NCBI GenBank assembly: GCA_023213395.1
Contig: CM041465.1
Location: 38,881,741 to 38,945,740 of the forward strand
From: Cycas panzhihuaensis
Lineage: Eukaryota; Cycadophyta
Direction of reading: 5' to 3'
DNA: 64,000 nt
Every line of letters begins with the position of its first letter. The first letter of the stretch is position 1. Below are positions 23,799-35,592 of this stretch, piece by piece. The translations under genes and the position numbers were made by a program. The notes under the pieces are model-generated. The model did no database searches. It saw only the letters and a list, made by a program, of their open reading frames with translations, and was not told where the DNA came from.

Positions 23799-24752
23799 TT
23801 ATCTTTTAGACATAGCTCTGAACTCTACAAATTTCAAGAATGTTTCTGATTTTTCTTTAAGGAAGTAAACCCAAATCTTTCTTGTGAAATCATCAACCAA
23901 AATCATGAAGTATCTTGCTTTTCCATGTGACACATTCTTCATGGGCCCACATAAATCAACATGAACTAATTCCAATGGAGCTTGAGATTGAAAACTGGAT
24001 TCAAGAAAACTATTTCTATGATGTTTTCCAAAAATACATCCTTCACATACATCATTGTTACCTTGAATAAAAGTGAGACCACTAACCATTCCTTTATTTC
24101 TCAAGTTGATAAGGTTACCATAGTTTAAATGTCCATAACGAAGATGCCATAAAATACTATAATTATTAACTGACGCATTCAAAGCAACATTTTGAGGACA
24201 TAGAGCTAATTTAAACAATCTATCTTTAGTCATTTTTCCTTTAGCAACCAAAGAAAAATTTCTTTTTTTATCATAGATCTTGCATTCACCATCATCAAAT
24301 ACTAACCTGTATCTTTGTTTCATCATTTGGCCAACTGACAACAAATTTTTCTTTAATCCTAGAACAAGTAAAACATTGTGAATATCCTTGTTTTCTCCGC
24401 CATCTGTTTTAATGGAGACAATTCCCCTTCCTTGAACTTCTTGTGTGTTGTCATCTCCAAATATAACTTTCCCTTTTCGATCCTTATCAAATTTTGAAAA
24501 GGATTCAGTGTTGTAAGCCATATGTGTTGAGCATTCAGAGTCAATAAACCATTCATCATTTGTCAAGGAATTTTCCATTAAACTAGTATAGAATAAACTC
24601 CCACCTTTAGAAGAATTATTTTGAGTATCTGTAATTATGTTTACTGAATAACAATTTTTAGCCAAATGTCCAAATCTCTCACATCGGTAGCATTGAAGAC
24701 CATAACCCTTGTCTCTTCCTTGAGATGCACCTCTACCTATAGGTGAAGAATT
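23799..24752 (-). pseudogene. element F zinc knuckle, protease and integrase N-terminus
   Basis: The knuckle CYRCERFGHLAKNC (about 24,697-24,655) closes Gag and binds the RNA. Protease follows as EWFIDSECSTHM, where the catalytic Asp-Ser-Gly has become Asp-Ser-Glu by one G to A change, so polyprotein cleavage would fail. Integrase then shows the zinc-binding WHLRYGHLNYGNL and CEGCIFGKHHR, the first core Asp in LVHVDLCGPM, and ILVDDFTRKIWVYFLKEKSETF. The frame from 24,665 to 23,799 is open. A TAG at 24,752 separates it from gag in the same frame. Confidence 0.88.
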
Positions 24753-25619
24753 CTAATTTGATTCTGTAGAGTTCCAGCCTCGTGATTGACTTGGACCTGT
24801 AGGATTCCATCCTCTTCCTCGATTTGTACTTAACGAATTCCAGCTTCTTCCTTGATTGGATCCTCTTGATCTTCTTCTTGAGAACTGATAATTTTGTTGT
24901 ACATTTACTTCTTGTGATCGATTCAACTCAAGGTTTTGTTTAGTCCTCTCCCTTAAGTTAGAAGTTGATACAAAGGCTTGATCTAAATCTTCATTTATAG
25001 CCTTGTTTTTACATTTTTCTTCCACATTGAGTAATATAGACAACAATTGATCAACCTTCAAGGTAGACAAGTCCTTGGTTACTTCAATGGTAGTCGTAAT
25101 ATTTTTAAATTTACTAATTTTACTTACAGTTCTCAATATTTTTTCGACCATTCTTTGTTCATAAATTTGTTCTCTTAAGTATACCATTTGATTAACAAGA
25201 TCTTGCATCTTAGTGATGAATTCATTAATTGAATCTGTGGGCATCATCCTCAAATTTTCGTAGTTTAATCTTAGATTCTGTAATCTTTGAGGTATAGCCC
25301 CTTCATAGCCAGTCCTTAAAATATTCTATGCTTCATGGGAGGTAGAGTCACCATATATGCGAGGGAATATTTGCCTATCTATGAACATATATATGAGTGA
25401 GAGTGCATCACTATCCTTCCTTAAAAGTTCTTCCTTTTCTAACTCTTGATCAGGGGTTAATTTTGTATTAGGCGAAGTTGGTTGAGATAAAGTGAGGCCC
25501 CAAGAAACAATATTCCATAAACCCTTTGATTGCAAAACAACTTGAATTTGTCTTGACCATGGAAGATAATCGGATCCATTGAATTTTGGTAGAGATTGAC
25601 TAATCTGAAATGTTGCCAT
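24753..25619 (-). pseudogene. element F gag
   Basis: Begins at the ATG at 25,619 (MATFQISQSLPKFNGSDY), the first ATG after the leader and a typical copia Gag start, with the LPKFNGSDYLPWSRQIQ block. One in-frame TAG near 25,325 stands where Trp is expected in HEAWNIL. Beyond it the frame continues as TGYEGAIPQRLQNLRLNYENLRMM and INEFITKMQDLVNQM to a basic, Gly/Ser/Arg-rich tail (RRSRGSNQGRSWNS) before the knuckle. Gag is the particle protein. A single reversion would reopen most of it. Confidence 0.88.
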
Positions 25620-27322
25620 TATCTCTGCTTCTTAGGTCCTAATAAGGTGGATAATAACCCTAGTGAAGAGAAAATATTATATATGGTTAGGAACACAATT
25701 TCAATCACTAAGATAAATTTGAAAAATGACTCATACCAGATTTCAAAAATACATACATGATTAACAATATCCACCAAATAAAATTCTCAATTAAATAAAA
25801 TATTATAAAGAAAACACTTAAGACAACCAATTACTAATGATCTTGAACCATGTTAAGTGAAACTATTTGAAATAAATCAAACTCAATGAAAAGTGGACTT
25901 TAAATAGTTCAAAAAATTAATCAAGAAATAGAATAGCGATGACAAAAAATAGTCAATCGAAAGAAAGGATATGAGGTTAGAATATAAAAATGTATTATAG
26001 AATAAGCTATGGTGAATGCACAAGTGACGATCAATTAAGAATGACGACTATATAATCAACATGGGAGAATTACATATATATCAATGGATTGCGTAAATAT
26101 CATGGCAGGCGAATCTGGGGCAGTGCAACTTTGATTAAAATCAAATGCCAAAGAAATAATTACCAAATATACCGGTGATTGTATTTGGTGAACTATGATT
26201 GCAAATAAATAAGGACGAACACGTATGAAAAAACTACAGTCTATAATATCAATGGAAACATGTAAAATATATCATGCAGCAAAAATAGATTGAGTACAGT
26301 GATATCGTATGGGAAAGCAATTAAAATAAGGCAAAAAACAGGGACTTCACCTGTACTTTGATGTGATTTGTGGCTTGAGTGATTCAAATTAAACTAGATT
26401 GGAATTTTAATGAAGGCTCGCAATGGAGGCAATAATCAGAGCTAATGGTTTCTTTCCTACTACATACCAACCCTTGATGCACAGAAATGCAGTTAGGCAA
26501 CCTGCCCCTAAACTAAAATTTTGGTTGAATTGTGGATTTGGAGGGAAAAGCAATTAAATAAATATGAAAATGCACTATGCGCAAGGCATATTGTGATCAA
26601 CAACTGGTGATTTTGGATAGATTTGGTCGTGCCAAGGTTGGGATTGTGATTCCATAGTAAGGAGTGCACGTTGACATAATATGATGGTTATAACTGCGTG
26701 GCCATATGTTTTATAATTGAAATAGTGTAAGTAGTGTGATCTGGTCACCGTGTATAGCGGTAGTGGATTGACGAAGGTTCTGTAGACACAGGAAACCTTA
26801 ATGTAAGGCTAAAATATGAAATGTACAATGCATAGAGATGGAGATGTACATTACACATAGGCCACAATGATATACATTGAACCATATGTGGAAAGGATAA
26901 AGTCATACCACACACAAGCGATAAACAACTAGGCAGAATGACAGTTATTAATGTAGATATAGATGAAGTGCGATCACAACCTCATGAGAGCACATAAAGA
27001 TGCAATAATTGCAAATGGACAGATTGACAGACCGAAGAAAGGGGTGCATACATAGATAAATAGAGGTAAGAGCCAGAAAATCAATCCAATTGATGGAGAA
27101 GAAAGACCATTCAAGCTTAGATTTATCAGACCAGAAAGGAAATAGATAACTTAATATCACTACTAAACAGATTGCAAATAAATCAGCATAAAGAAAGATA
27201 CAGGCTGGAATGAAATACGAAAAAGTAAAATACCTTATTGGGCAGAAGTAAGAGGCGATGGCAGTCTTGACTGTACTCGATCAAAATTACAAATGTGTCA
27301 CCGCAAATGGAAGAATTCTTTG
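25620..27322 (-). other. 5' leader of F
   Basis: 1.7 kb without a supported reading frame between primer site and gag. The small frame at 26,948-27,160 has no domain. Confidence 0.65.
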
Positions 27323-27340
27323 AACCTCGCTATGATACCA
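27323..27340 (-). promoter_or_regulatory. primer binding site of F
   Basis: Reverse complement TGGTATCATAGCGAGGTT directly next to the LTR. Confidence 0.8.
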
Positions 27341-27562
27341 TGTAGGATTCTACAAATCAATCAATTGGCGAAAAACTCTAGGATTCCAAACAGTATCGTG
27401 AGATACCTTTTACTTTCTAATAATAAAAAATACAAAATACAAAGTGTTTAAATACTCATAAATTCATGAGTATAACATAAGCTGACCACAAATAATATTG
27501 TAAAGATATGAACCTTGTAAGCCGACTGCTATAAATGTGCATTACAAGTTACTTTTCTAACA
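27341..27562 (-). repeat. 5' LTR of F
   Basis: 222 bp. Read on the - strand it opens TGTTAGAAAAG and ends AATCCTACA. Confidence 0.92.
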
Positions 27563-27567
27563 TAACC

Positions 27568-28634
27568 TACCTTGCCAAAATGTCAAGGAGAATCCTTTAT
27601 GTGTTTTCAAGTATGTCTTGATATGCTTTTCTTCTTTCTTTTGCTTTATGTTTAGTTTGTTCTTCTACGAGATGTTATAAACAATGTTCCTAAATCTCTA
27701 GGCAAAGAGTAGAAATGAAGAGATCCCAACATGTAGTTATATGGATACTATATATGTATGTATTATGAAACCATCCATGCACCCAGCATTGAAGTTTTCT
27801 TTACAAATGATCAATACCTTCATAAAGTTAACCCATTTAAAGTATGCTTGCAAGGTGGTAAGCCAATCATAGAAAGTCACTAAATCATCCTTAATATTGA
27901 AGTGTAAGAGTGTGGTCATGATGTTCTTTCCTTTTTTCTTTTCTTTTTTGAGTATAAAGAGAATACTTATGGCCTTAAGAGCAATGGCATAGAAGCCAAA
28001 GTCTAAACAACCTTAAATAGTACAAAAAGAAAAACTAGCATAAACCCTTATAAAATAGAAGTATTAAATTTAACTTTAAATATTTAATAAATAATTAGTT
28101 AAAAATGCATAAAGTATAACCCAAAATAACAACCTATAAATTGTGATTTCAATGGTTCAAATGGAATCAAAATTTGATACTTGTATCAAAAGATATGCCC
28201 ATTTTAAGGAGGATTTACTCATATAGTTTTTTGACTGTAACAATATCATCTAACAAAATATTGTTAATATTTTACTCATACCTTTGATTAACCTAATACC
28301 ACTTCCATTGGAAAGTAGACTTTAAATATATAGAATCAAATAAAATTTGAGGCTGATTAGATACCTATAGCCAAAGTTATGGCCATTCAAATTTAAGGTA
28401 GTATATTTGGCTCTAAAGTTGGTAAAAAAAAGAAAAATGTCAAAATTAAATTTGGTGTAATTTTCATACGTTTATCCTAAAATCTATAGTATAACCACTC
28501 AAAATTTATAGAACAAGCCTTTTTATCTTAAATTTTCTATTACTTTTTAGAAATTTCAATATTTATACTCTTAAATATGCCTTTAAACCTTACATTAAAG
28601 TAGGAAAAGGAGAAAAAATTACCAAATAACCTTT
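27568..28634 (-). pseudogene. G interior, right part, with gag-like remnant
   Basis: The - strand frame 27,919-27,737 opens MTTLLHFNIKDDL and contains FYDWLTTLQAYFKW, which resembles the start of the Retrotrans_gag domain of Ty3/gypsy elements (F-WL-LE-YF-W). The frame then ends and no pol follows. The rest (27,920-28,634) is an AT-rich leader. Gag assignment rests on one motif and on context. Confidence 0.4.
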
Positions 28635-28645
28635 CTATGATACCA
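28635..28645 (-). promoter_or_regulatory. primer binding site of G
   Basis: Reverse complement TGGTATCATAG, two bases from the LTR. Confidence 0.7.
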
Positions 28646-28647
28646 CA

Positions 28648-28956
28648 TATAATAAGTGTGGCCTTATTATCTCTATAACATATAAAAATAGAGTAATGGA
28701 TGATTGATGTGAAGAGCACCAAATAGAACTAAAGGATATTAATGTAAACCTGAATATAATTATATTGAATAACATAAGCTTACATAAGGTGGGGGTGTCA
28801 TATTTATAGAAGGATCACCCAATTCTTATATTATTCTACTACTAAACTAATCAATCATATAATTTCCCTATTATTAAATACTCATAATCTTAACCTTCTT
28901 AACCCTTAATCTCCTTAATGTATTAACCTCCTATCATGTGGTGAAGGCTCATCATA
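28648..28956 (-). repeat. 5' LTR of G
   Basis: 309 bp. Aligns with 20,348-20,672. One end has TA for TG. Confidence 0.88.
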
Positions 28957-28961
28957 CATAT
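28957..28961. repeat. target-site duplication of G, right copy
   Basis: CATAT. Confidence 0.85.
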
Positions 28962-29154
28962 GAACAAGCACATTAAGATCTATATATCATAGGCAGTGAT
29001 CGAAGTAAGAGCAAACATAATCACATTAGACAATCATCCAATCATCATATCAATTAACAAATTAATCAATGTAACCACCCAATCAAACTTTAGTAGTAAA
29101 TAAAGTAAGTTATCATACCTAACCATGTCAAAAGGGGTGAAGTTGACTAAAACA
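28962..29154 (+). repeat. K left LTR, second part
   Basis: Aligns with 52,943-53,133, sharing ACATTAAGATCTA, GAGCAAACATAATCACATTA and AATCAATGTAACCACCCAATC, and ending AACA. After it comes TTTGCCCCCTTGG, possibly a decayed primer site of the Athila type, but I cannot confirm that. Confidence 0.65.
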
Positions 29155-30880
29155 TTTGCCCCCTTGGTAATAGAAATTCTATGAACAAGTTAAAGTAAGA
29201 TGGTAAACATTACCAACCTTGCCTAAGAGAAGTTATTTAAGAACTTGGACTACCTAACCTATTTGTCGAGTTACTTGAAGTAATGAGGTTTGACTAATAT
29301 GAGAAGGATAGATTAAAAGATATGATGAGGTTGGCATAAAAACTTGATTCAATCATATTTACGAGATTTAGAGTAAATTTATAGAATAATAACTTATTTT
29401 AGGGATTTTTTTGTAGGCAAGGGGGGATATTTTTGGATATACTTAGACCATTTAGTTATTGAAATGGACCCACTATAGTTTAACCTCATTAATGGTTGAT
29501 TTTTAAAGGTACGTGTTATGAATTTGGGTCACTATAATTTAGCCTTGTTAATATATGGTATTTTGAAGGGTAGCCATCATAGTTTAGTCTCTTTAGTGGT
29601 CATTCTACATTCTTGGGTGAGTGAGAGCATGGGATCTTGAAGGCAAGTAATACAACAAAGACCACAAGGGCTAGAAAAACTGTAAATTTTAGATTATTTG
29701 ATAAAAATGGATTTATTTGATTATAAATATAGTTATATTTTGAGAAAGCCTATTTTTGGGCTCATAAGGTTCTTACCTCAATGTGAAAAAAAATCAAATG
29801 AAGGAAAAAGGATTTCTGAAAATGTATTAAAAATAACATTGAGCTTCCTTTGAGTAAATACATAGAATAAACATATTTTGGGGGTGATTAGATGATAAAT
29901 AGGGTGACATAAAAAAGTGTGCCACCCTAGGAAGAAGCTTTATATTCCAATTTAGTTAGAAAATTAAATTCATTTGATTCATGAGAGAGTTAGGCTTAGG
30001 GTGTTATTAGAGCTAATTTCTAAGTATTACGAGAGATCTAGCCATTAGATTGATTTACTATAAGGATTAAGAGGTCATCATTGACGCAATGGTGAGGCAG
30101 ATGAGATACTTGATAAGCTTGTAAGTATTATTTTTTTATTTTAAATCTTTATCTCTAAAACCACAACAAAATGACAAAATTTGCAACATTATAGTTGAAA
30201 ATCATGATGAATAAATTTATCACAAATTTTTATTTGATTAATTAAAGTTTTCAATTGATAAGTTACAATTTTCATTATGAAGTTGTAGTTTTTATTTCAA
30301 AACTGTGATAAATAAAAAATAATTCTTTAATAAAAACTTCATTGAATCAATCATTAGATAGCTTTATACTAACTTTTATTGTCTACTCTTGCCTCATATC
30401 AACTTGATTATATAGAGACTCATGAAAATAAGTGGTTGGCCTTAAATTCATTGTTGGATTGCCTTACTCTTCTCAAGTAAAAGGGTGTTTCGATGACACA
30501 ACCTTATTAGAGTGAGTTGATCCATCCAACTAGTGATGGAGAATGTTGTTATAGTTGATCTTGTTAGCTATTAGGTCCTAAGGGAGAGTGTATTCTGATT
30601 CAGAGGGATGGGGGACTTAAGGATCACTACCCATGATGTTAGTAGGATATTGGGTGTGTCATGGAGAGGACAACCCATGACCTCTATTTAAATGGTTGAG
30701 GATGATTAGGTAGTAATGAGCTAGTACATGACTGGTAAGGTTGGTTATTTTAGTTGATATAGTATTTGGATTACAACATTTAGGCATGCATGAGATATTC
30801 CCACCATTCATAAGGTGGTAGGCCTTATTATTTTATTTTGTATCTTGAGGGTACAAAACTACATAGACCTACCTACTTAA
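29155..30880. other. K interior, 5' part, unassigned
   Basis: No pol or gag motif was recognised on either strand. Broken + strand frames near 30,560-30,700 may belong to the same gene as the next feature but are too disrupted to call. Confidence 0.35.
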
Positions 30881-30895
30881 TGGGTGAGGATTGTA

Positions 30896-31925
30896 TGGTA
30901 GTATAAGCTTAGGGCTCAGTTGGATTGGGCTAATTATGTTGTTCATAGCATGGAGCACTAGTTAACAAGAATTCATTGTAATAGAGATGATAGTTTTTCA
31001 TATACTTTGATCTTGATGTGTTAGCTCTATGATCATATTCCTCTTACACATCCTACTTGAGAGTTAGGAGATCTTATTATTATGTGCCTAGTCATGAATT
31101 AATGGCATACAAGGATGTAGATCTAAGGTAGAGGAGAGGTGAGAGTGAGGAGCCTATAGAGCCCCTGATTGGATCAAATAACTCTAAATGAGTTAACGAC
31201 CAACCCTCATGATTACATGCTCCCATGATTAAACAATGATACATATGCAACAATGATGGATGGATGGGGACATGTGCCTTCAATAGTATAGATGCCTCCA
31301 ATAGATGGGGGAGGAGGCAATGATGGAAGAGATAGAGGAGGTAGACTTATGCTGAATGTTGTGGCCATGGAGGCATTATAATAGTTAGTAGGGTTGGATG
31401 GAGATAGGTAGAGAGAGGTCCAACTTAACAAGAGGGAGATGTAGTCTAGGAGGGAGCAATAGGTAGAGGAGATGGTATGTACATAGCTTTACCACTTTCA
31501 GTCTATCTTTTTATTGTGTTATCATTATGCAAATATTTTTAGTGATTCATATATATGTATAGATAGGATTGACTCCTTGTCCATGGTTAATATCATAGGT
31601 GGGAACAAGGTGGGCATGACCTTTATGTGACACATGTTGGATGGCCTCCTATATTTTATGTATGGCCTATATGACCCTGTTATATGGTGTAATGACAACC
31701 CATAGTTCCTTCGTCATTATACATGCCATTTTACACAAGTGATCAAGGCTTATGACATGTATTATGCATTGGAGGCATAGTTGGCCATATAAGAGACAGA
31801 GTTATAGGTGCATATGGCCACACAAGAGGCATAGTTACAAGGGCAACCAGTAGTGAGGGTTGAAAATATCAGAGGATTAGTGGTGCAACTAAAGGCTACA
31901 AAGAGTAAGAGGAGACACTTGCAAT
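30896..31925 (+). pseudogene. broken ORF in K, possibly Athila env-like
   Basis: Two coherent + strand stretches survive. The first (about 30,902-31,080) reads KLRAQLDWANYVVHSMEH, then FSYTLILMC, stop, LYDHIPLTHPT. This order (hydrophobic-WA---HM, -SYT-L-T, then I-LT) recalls the 'putative plant transposon protein' region found after pol in Athila-type gypsy elements. The second (about 31,587-31,925) reads GGNKVGMTFM, LLYFMYGLYDPVIWCND and FLRHYTCHFTQVIKAYDMYY. It ends in a coiled-coil-like run LEA-LAI-ETEL-VHMATQEA, in which four TAG codons stand where Gln fits. A splice-like gap separates the two. No database check was possible, so function is not assigned. Confidence 0.35.
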
Positions 31926-33536
31926 AAATAATAGTACTCTAAGTAGCGGGGTAGGCCACACCTTTAGGGAGCCAGAGCATCTATCATCCATGGACTTATA
32001 CACACAGAGGTGAGGGGTCACACACACACCCTCATTAGGTTGAGGGTGGATAGGATAGTTCATAATAGCCACCTTAACAATGATAGCCACCTCAACCACA
32101 AAGTTTGAGTGAGTGAGAGGATTGAAGGGAGGGGACATGAGTTCACTAATGTGCATAAGGTAGTAAGTTTTTAAGGTTACCTTTAAGTATCATATACTTT
32201 CCCATGGAAGTGAGAGGACACAATGAATATATATCATTGTAGTATACACGTTATAACATTTTATGATGTTCGTATATATATTGTGATTGTTTTGGTCTAG
32301 ATGTGATGTTCATTATCCTTATCCCTTGTTTCCCCTCTTGCATCCCCTTTATAATTAGTCTCACAGATCATGCATGAGTTTATTTTTTGGAGTTATATAC
32401 AAGTATATGAATGTTTTTGGCATTTTAGTTTTAAATGTTAGGATGTAGGAGGAACATATGGGACATAGCCAAAGGGCTGACTTGAGTAACTTTGTTAAGT
32501 ATGGCAGGCACTGGGCCATAAGAGGGTATGGCATTTTACCATGGCTGTGTAGCATATACATGTGGAGCTTAATAGATCATACCTAGACTATAGGGGTCAC
32601 ATACGTGATTAACTAGGCCTTAATGAAATGACGATGTAGGATAGGCATGTGAAGATGGTCAAGGTAGGGGAGGTTATATGGAAGTGACATAAGTTTGTAG
32701 AATTTAAGTAAAAGGGTTACCCTACAAAGGATAATTAACTCTAATCAATGGGCAAACACCTCATGGTGATGGCCCATCATAGCAAGCAGTAGGGAAAAGC
32801 TACCATTGAGGCCCTAATTAAGAAGTCTCTAATGGGGGATATATTGCTGAACAACCATAGATTCAATGTGAAGATCATGGGTATGACCATTAGGGTCAAT
32901 GCCTAAGGAGGATGAGTGAATAAGAGGCATGCTCTCCCCTCACTCATGTGCAATAATATATAAGTAAGCACAGGTTAAAGTGACAAGACTTAGAGCTTGC
33001 TTAAATAGATGTGTTATAGATGGAAGAGGATTAGACATAGACACTCCATAATCATCATCATAAAAGATGGATCTTATATGGTCCACATAATGATTGTGTA
33101 GTGATATAGGAGTTCCTATCAAAGACACACTCCTAATTGGGTCAAATTGTTCCCTAATAGAGACCTCATATAAGCTAAGATCTTTAAAGTACTCAAATGG
33201 GTTTCAAGTATCTTGAAGTACAAATGTAGTAACACAGTTAGTAATAGGAGCTTTGTAACCTTCCTAAAGAGTAAAGGTGGCATCTTAGAGAGGCATTTCA
33301 GAGTCTTTAGGAGGAAGGCCCTAAATTCTCCTAGATTGCCTAAGAGGGATGTGAGAAGGATCCATGGAAGAGATGGAGAGATAAGAAAGATGGGACATGT
33401 AAAAGTCATTTAAATAAAATGAAGGAGTGAAGTGAATCAAACTAGATGGATGCATATCAATGGAATACTCCAATGATGTGGAAGAGTAAATGGGTAACTA
33501 GGAAGTTTTGACAACTTCCTAGTATAGTCACTAAGA
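31926..33536. other. K interior, 3' part, unassigned
   Basis: No coding signal that I can support. A perfect 11-bp inverted repeat with a 5-base loop lies at 33,497-33,523 (ACTAGGAAGTT / AACTTCCTAGT), just before R1b. Confidence 0.4.
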
Positions 33537-34105
33537 ATGATGCTAATTAGTGTGGGTCTTCATATACACCTCAAATGAAAGATCCTCTTAAATGTAACTA
33601 AAGTACCAAGTCTTTATGGATCCTTAACTCTCTCCTAAATAGAAGAGAGTTGTCTTTCAATGTATGTGCTAAGATAAAAGGATCTAACTAATTGTTAACT
33701 AAATACTTGTTAATCAATAATTAAATAATAAAAGAACTAAGGAAATTCAAACAAATACAAAATCTCTAACTACTTACCCTTGATGACATATACAAATATA
33801 CAAGGACTCCCAATGGGTGGGAGGATCCTCAGGGTCCTTATCCTAAAAGATATTGCCCTAGGCTTCTTGTCAACTAATCACCCTATCCCTCTTAGAGGTC
33901 TGATCTAACCTAAACCTCTACCCAACCATAAAGGAAAAAGACTACATCATACTAACTATAAAGTAGGAGGATTGATAAGTAATAATACTTAGAACATCTT
34001 AGGCATTGGATTAACAATCCTATCTAGGTTAGCCACTAGGGAATTCCTCACTCAATGATAATTCACCCATGGAGGTGAATGACTTGGGGATGTATATGTT
34101 TGATT
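33537..34105 (+). repeat. R1b: second copy of the dispersed repeat
   Basis: Collinear with 8,921-9,495. Its right end meets the TG of K's right LTR, which places R1 at the 3' end of K's interior. Confidence 0.7.
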
Positions 34106-34808
34106 AGGGTTTAAGACTCTCTTTGAGGTTCCCTTAACAAAATTAGTCACCTCTTTAAGGAGAGTTTGTTAGCACTAAGGCTATCTGAGCGAACTTCCCC
34201 ACAATTTACGAGTAGGAATTTTATTGAGAGGGGGCTAGTTCTTTAAGAAAAAATAATTATACTAATAAGAGTTCAATCATACAAAAGCATGTATAAACTA
34301 AGAAGCTAATTCACTTTTTTTTTGGCCTTTCAAACTCAAAATAATAGACACAAACCTACTTAAAACTCACATGCAAGAACTAAGGAAAATACCCTAAGGG
34401 AGGAGGTGCCTTAGATCTATGCACCCATGACTCCTAGGTGCTCTCAGTAAGGTTGCAACTCTAAAAGTATGAGAGGAAAAGTCTCTAAAGTGAATGAGAA
34501 ATTGAGACAAGAGATATAGCTAAAGGGAAGAGGAGAGGATAGAAGAAAATGTGGTAAAAGAAAGAATGAAAGAAGAACAAGAGTATGTGCAACCTCTTGT
34601 CTTCAAGATCTTCAGTCAAAAGCCTATAATTTTCTTCCAAAAAGAGGTCTCCAAGTAGTTAATATTGATCACCAAAGTATAGGTCATCAATCTAGCATCA
34701 CTCTATTTTATACAATGGTCTCCCCATTTTTTGAAGAAATGGGTAAGTACATATAAGAGAAATTGGGATGAAAGACAAAACAAAACTAGGGGAAAGCTAA
34801 GCCATAAT
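34101..34808 (+). repeat. K right LTR, first part
   Basis: Aligns with 19,082-19,830 with a deletion of about 45 bp. Interrupted at CCATAAT by element C. The other K copy reads CCATAGTTTTATAAG here, giving the empty site. Confidence 0.65.
34804..34808. repeat. target-site duplication of C, left copy
   Basis: ATAAT, paired with ATAGT at 52,419-52,423. The original site in the other K copy is ATAGT, so this copy mutated. Confidence 0.8.
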
Positions 34809-35246
34809 TTTTAGAATATATGATTATTCATATATATAATATTGAATATTAATCCCACTTTCTAGATACATTGTAAACATCCTAATAAATGATATAAAGA
34901 CTCAAGGGAAGTAATAGGCTACTTATGAGGTGACTATTAATATAAATATGTACATATATGAGAGAAATATCCTTGACCTATAGATATACTTACTTTGATA
35001 TCCTTAGAGGAGCTCCTAACTCCACCTTCTCCTGTGGTTTTTCTTACAGTGGGTTTTCCATATATAAATCTATTATCTCTCTTATGGTGAATGTTTTATC
35101 TATTAATTACTTTATATTCATATTTATTTCTTTATATGTGTACATTCCTCATGAGATAATTCATTGATTATATATATGATATATTTTTGTTGTATATACT
35201 CATTACATAATAACATGATATAAAACTTAAATTCTAAATTCTAACA
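34809..35246 (+). repeat. 5' LTR of C
   Basis: 438 bp, starts TTTTAGAATATATG (TG decayed to TT) and ends ATTCTAACA. Shares AATATGTACA, ATCTATTATCTCTCTT and TGAGATAATTCATTGATTAT with 51,940-52,418. Confidence 0.88.
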
Positions 35247-35264
35247 TGGTATTAAAGCCATGTT
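35247..35264 (+). promoter_or_regulatory. primer binding site of C
   Basis: TGGTATTAAAGCCATGTT, an initiator-Met type site with C to T and G to A changes, immediately after the LTR. Confidence 0.8.
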
Positions 35265-35592
35265 GTAAAAGATCCTATGCAAGCAAGTAGTAAGATTATA
35301 CAAACTATATTGATGAGATAGTTGAGCCAATATGCCAATGACAAAGTTAGTATATGAGCTAATATAAGAGCTAGTTATGTAGTGTATTTGATAAGCTAGA
35401 AATCTAAATATACTAGTTATGCCAATGATATATAACCATGATCTACGGGCTAGAAGAAGTTGATGATGACAAAGTTGATAGAGATCTACATACATAAATG
35501 AAATCACATACAAATGAAGCCATATATTAAAGCAGTAAATTGATGGTACGATAACTTTTGAATTATGTGAACATATATTTATGCATGTAGGT
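35265..35592 (+). other. C interior, first part
   Basis: Non-coding leader up to the D insertion. The - strand frame 35,513-35,241 has no domain. Confidence 0.6.

Larger units (their letters stand above)
21288..27562 (-). mobile_element. F: best preserved Ty1/copia element (Tork-like)
   Basis: 6.3 kb, with 222-bp LTRs at both ends, primer site, 1.7-kb leader, one long gag-pol frame and purine tract. The LTRs differ at about 16 of 222 positions by hand count, nearly all transitions, making this the least diverged LTR pair I could compare. The flanks GAACC (21,283-21,287) and TAACC (27,563-27,567) fit a 5-bp duplication with one change. Pol and zinc-knuckle motifs resemble the Tork lineage of plant copia elements. 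Confidence 0.92.
20348..28956 (-). mobile_element. G: gypsy-derived gag-only element, split by F
   Basis: LTRs at both ends (325 and 309 bp), a - strand primer site (TGGTATCATAG) at the right LTR and a purine tract at the left LTR. Without F it is about 2.3 kb and holds only a short gag-like remnant, with no RT, integrase or protease trace. It is therefore a deletion or non-autonomous derivative that must have relied on another element's enzymes. Inserted in K's LTR with duplication CATAT. Confidence 0.85.

Noticed and set aside
31092-33413. Several frames of 60-100 residues in K's interior on both strands
   Set aside because: None shows a recognisable domain or splice structure, and the better + strand reading at 30,896-31,925 is in another frame.
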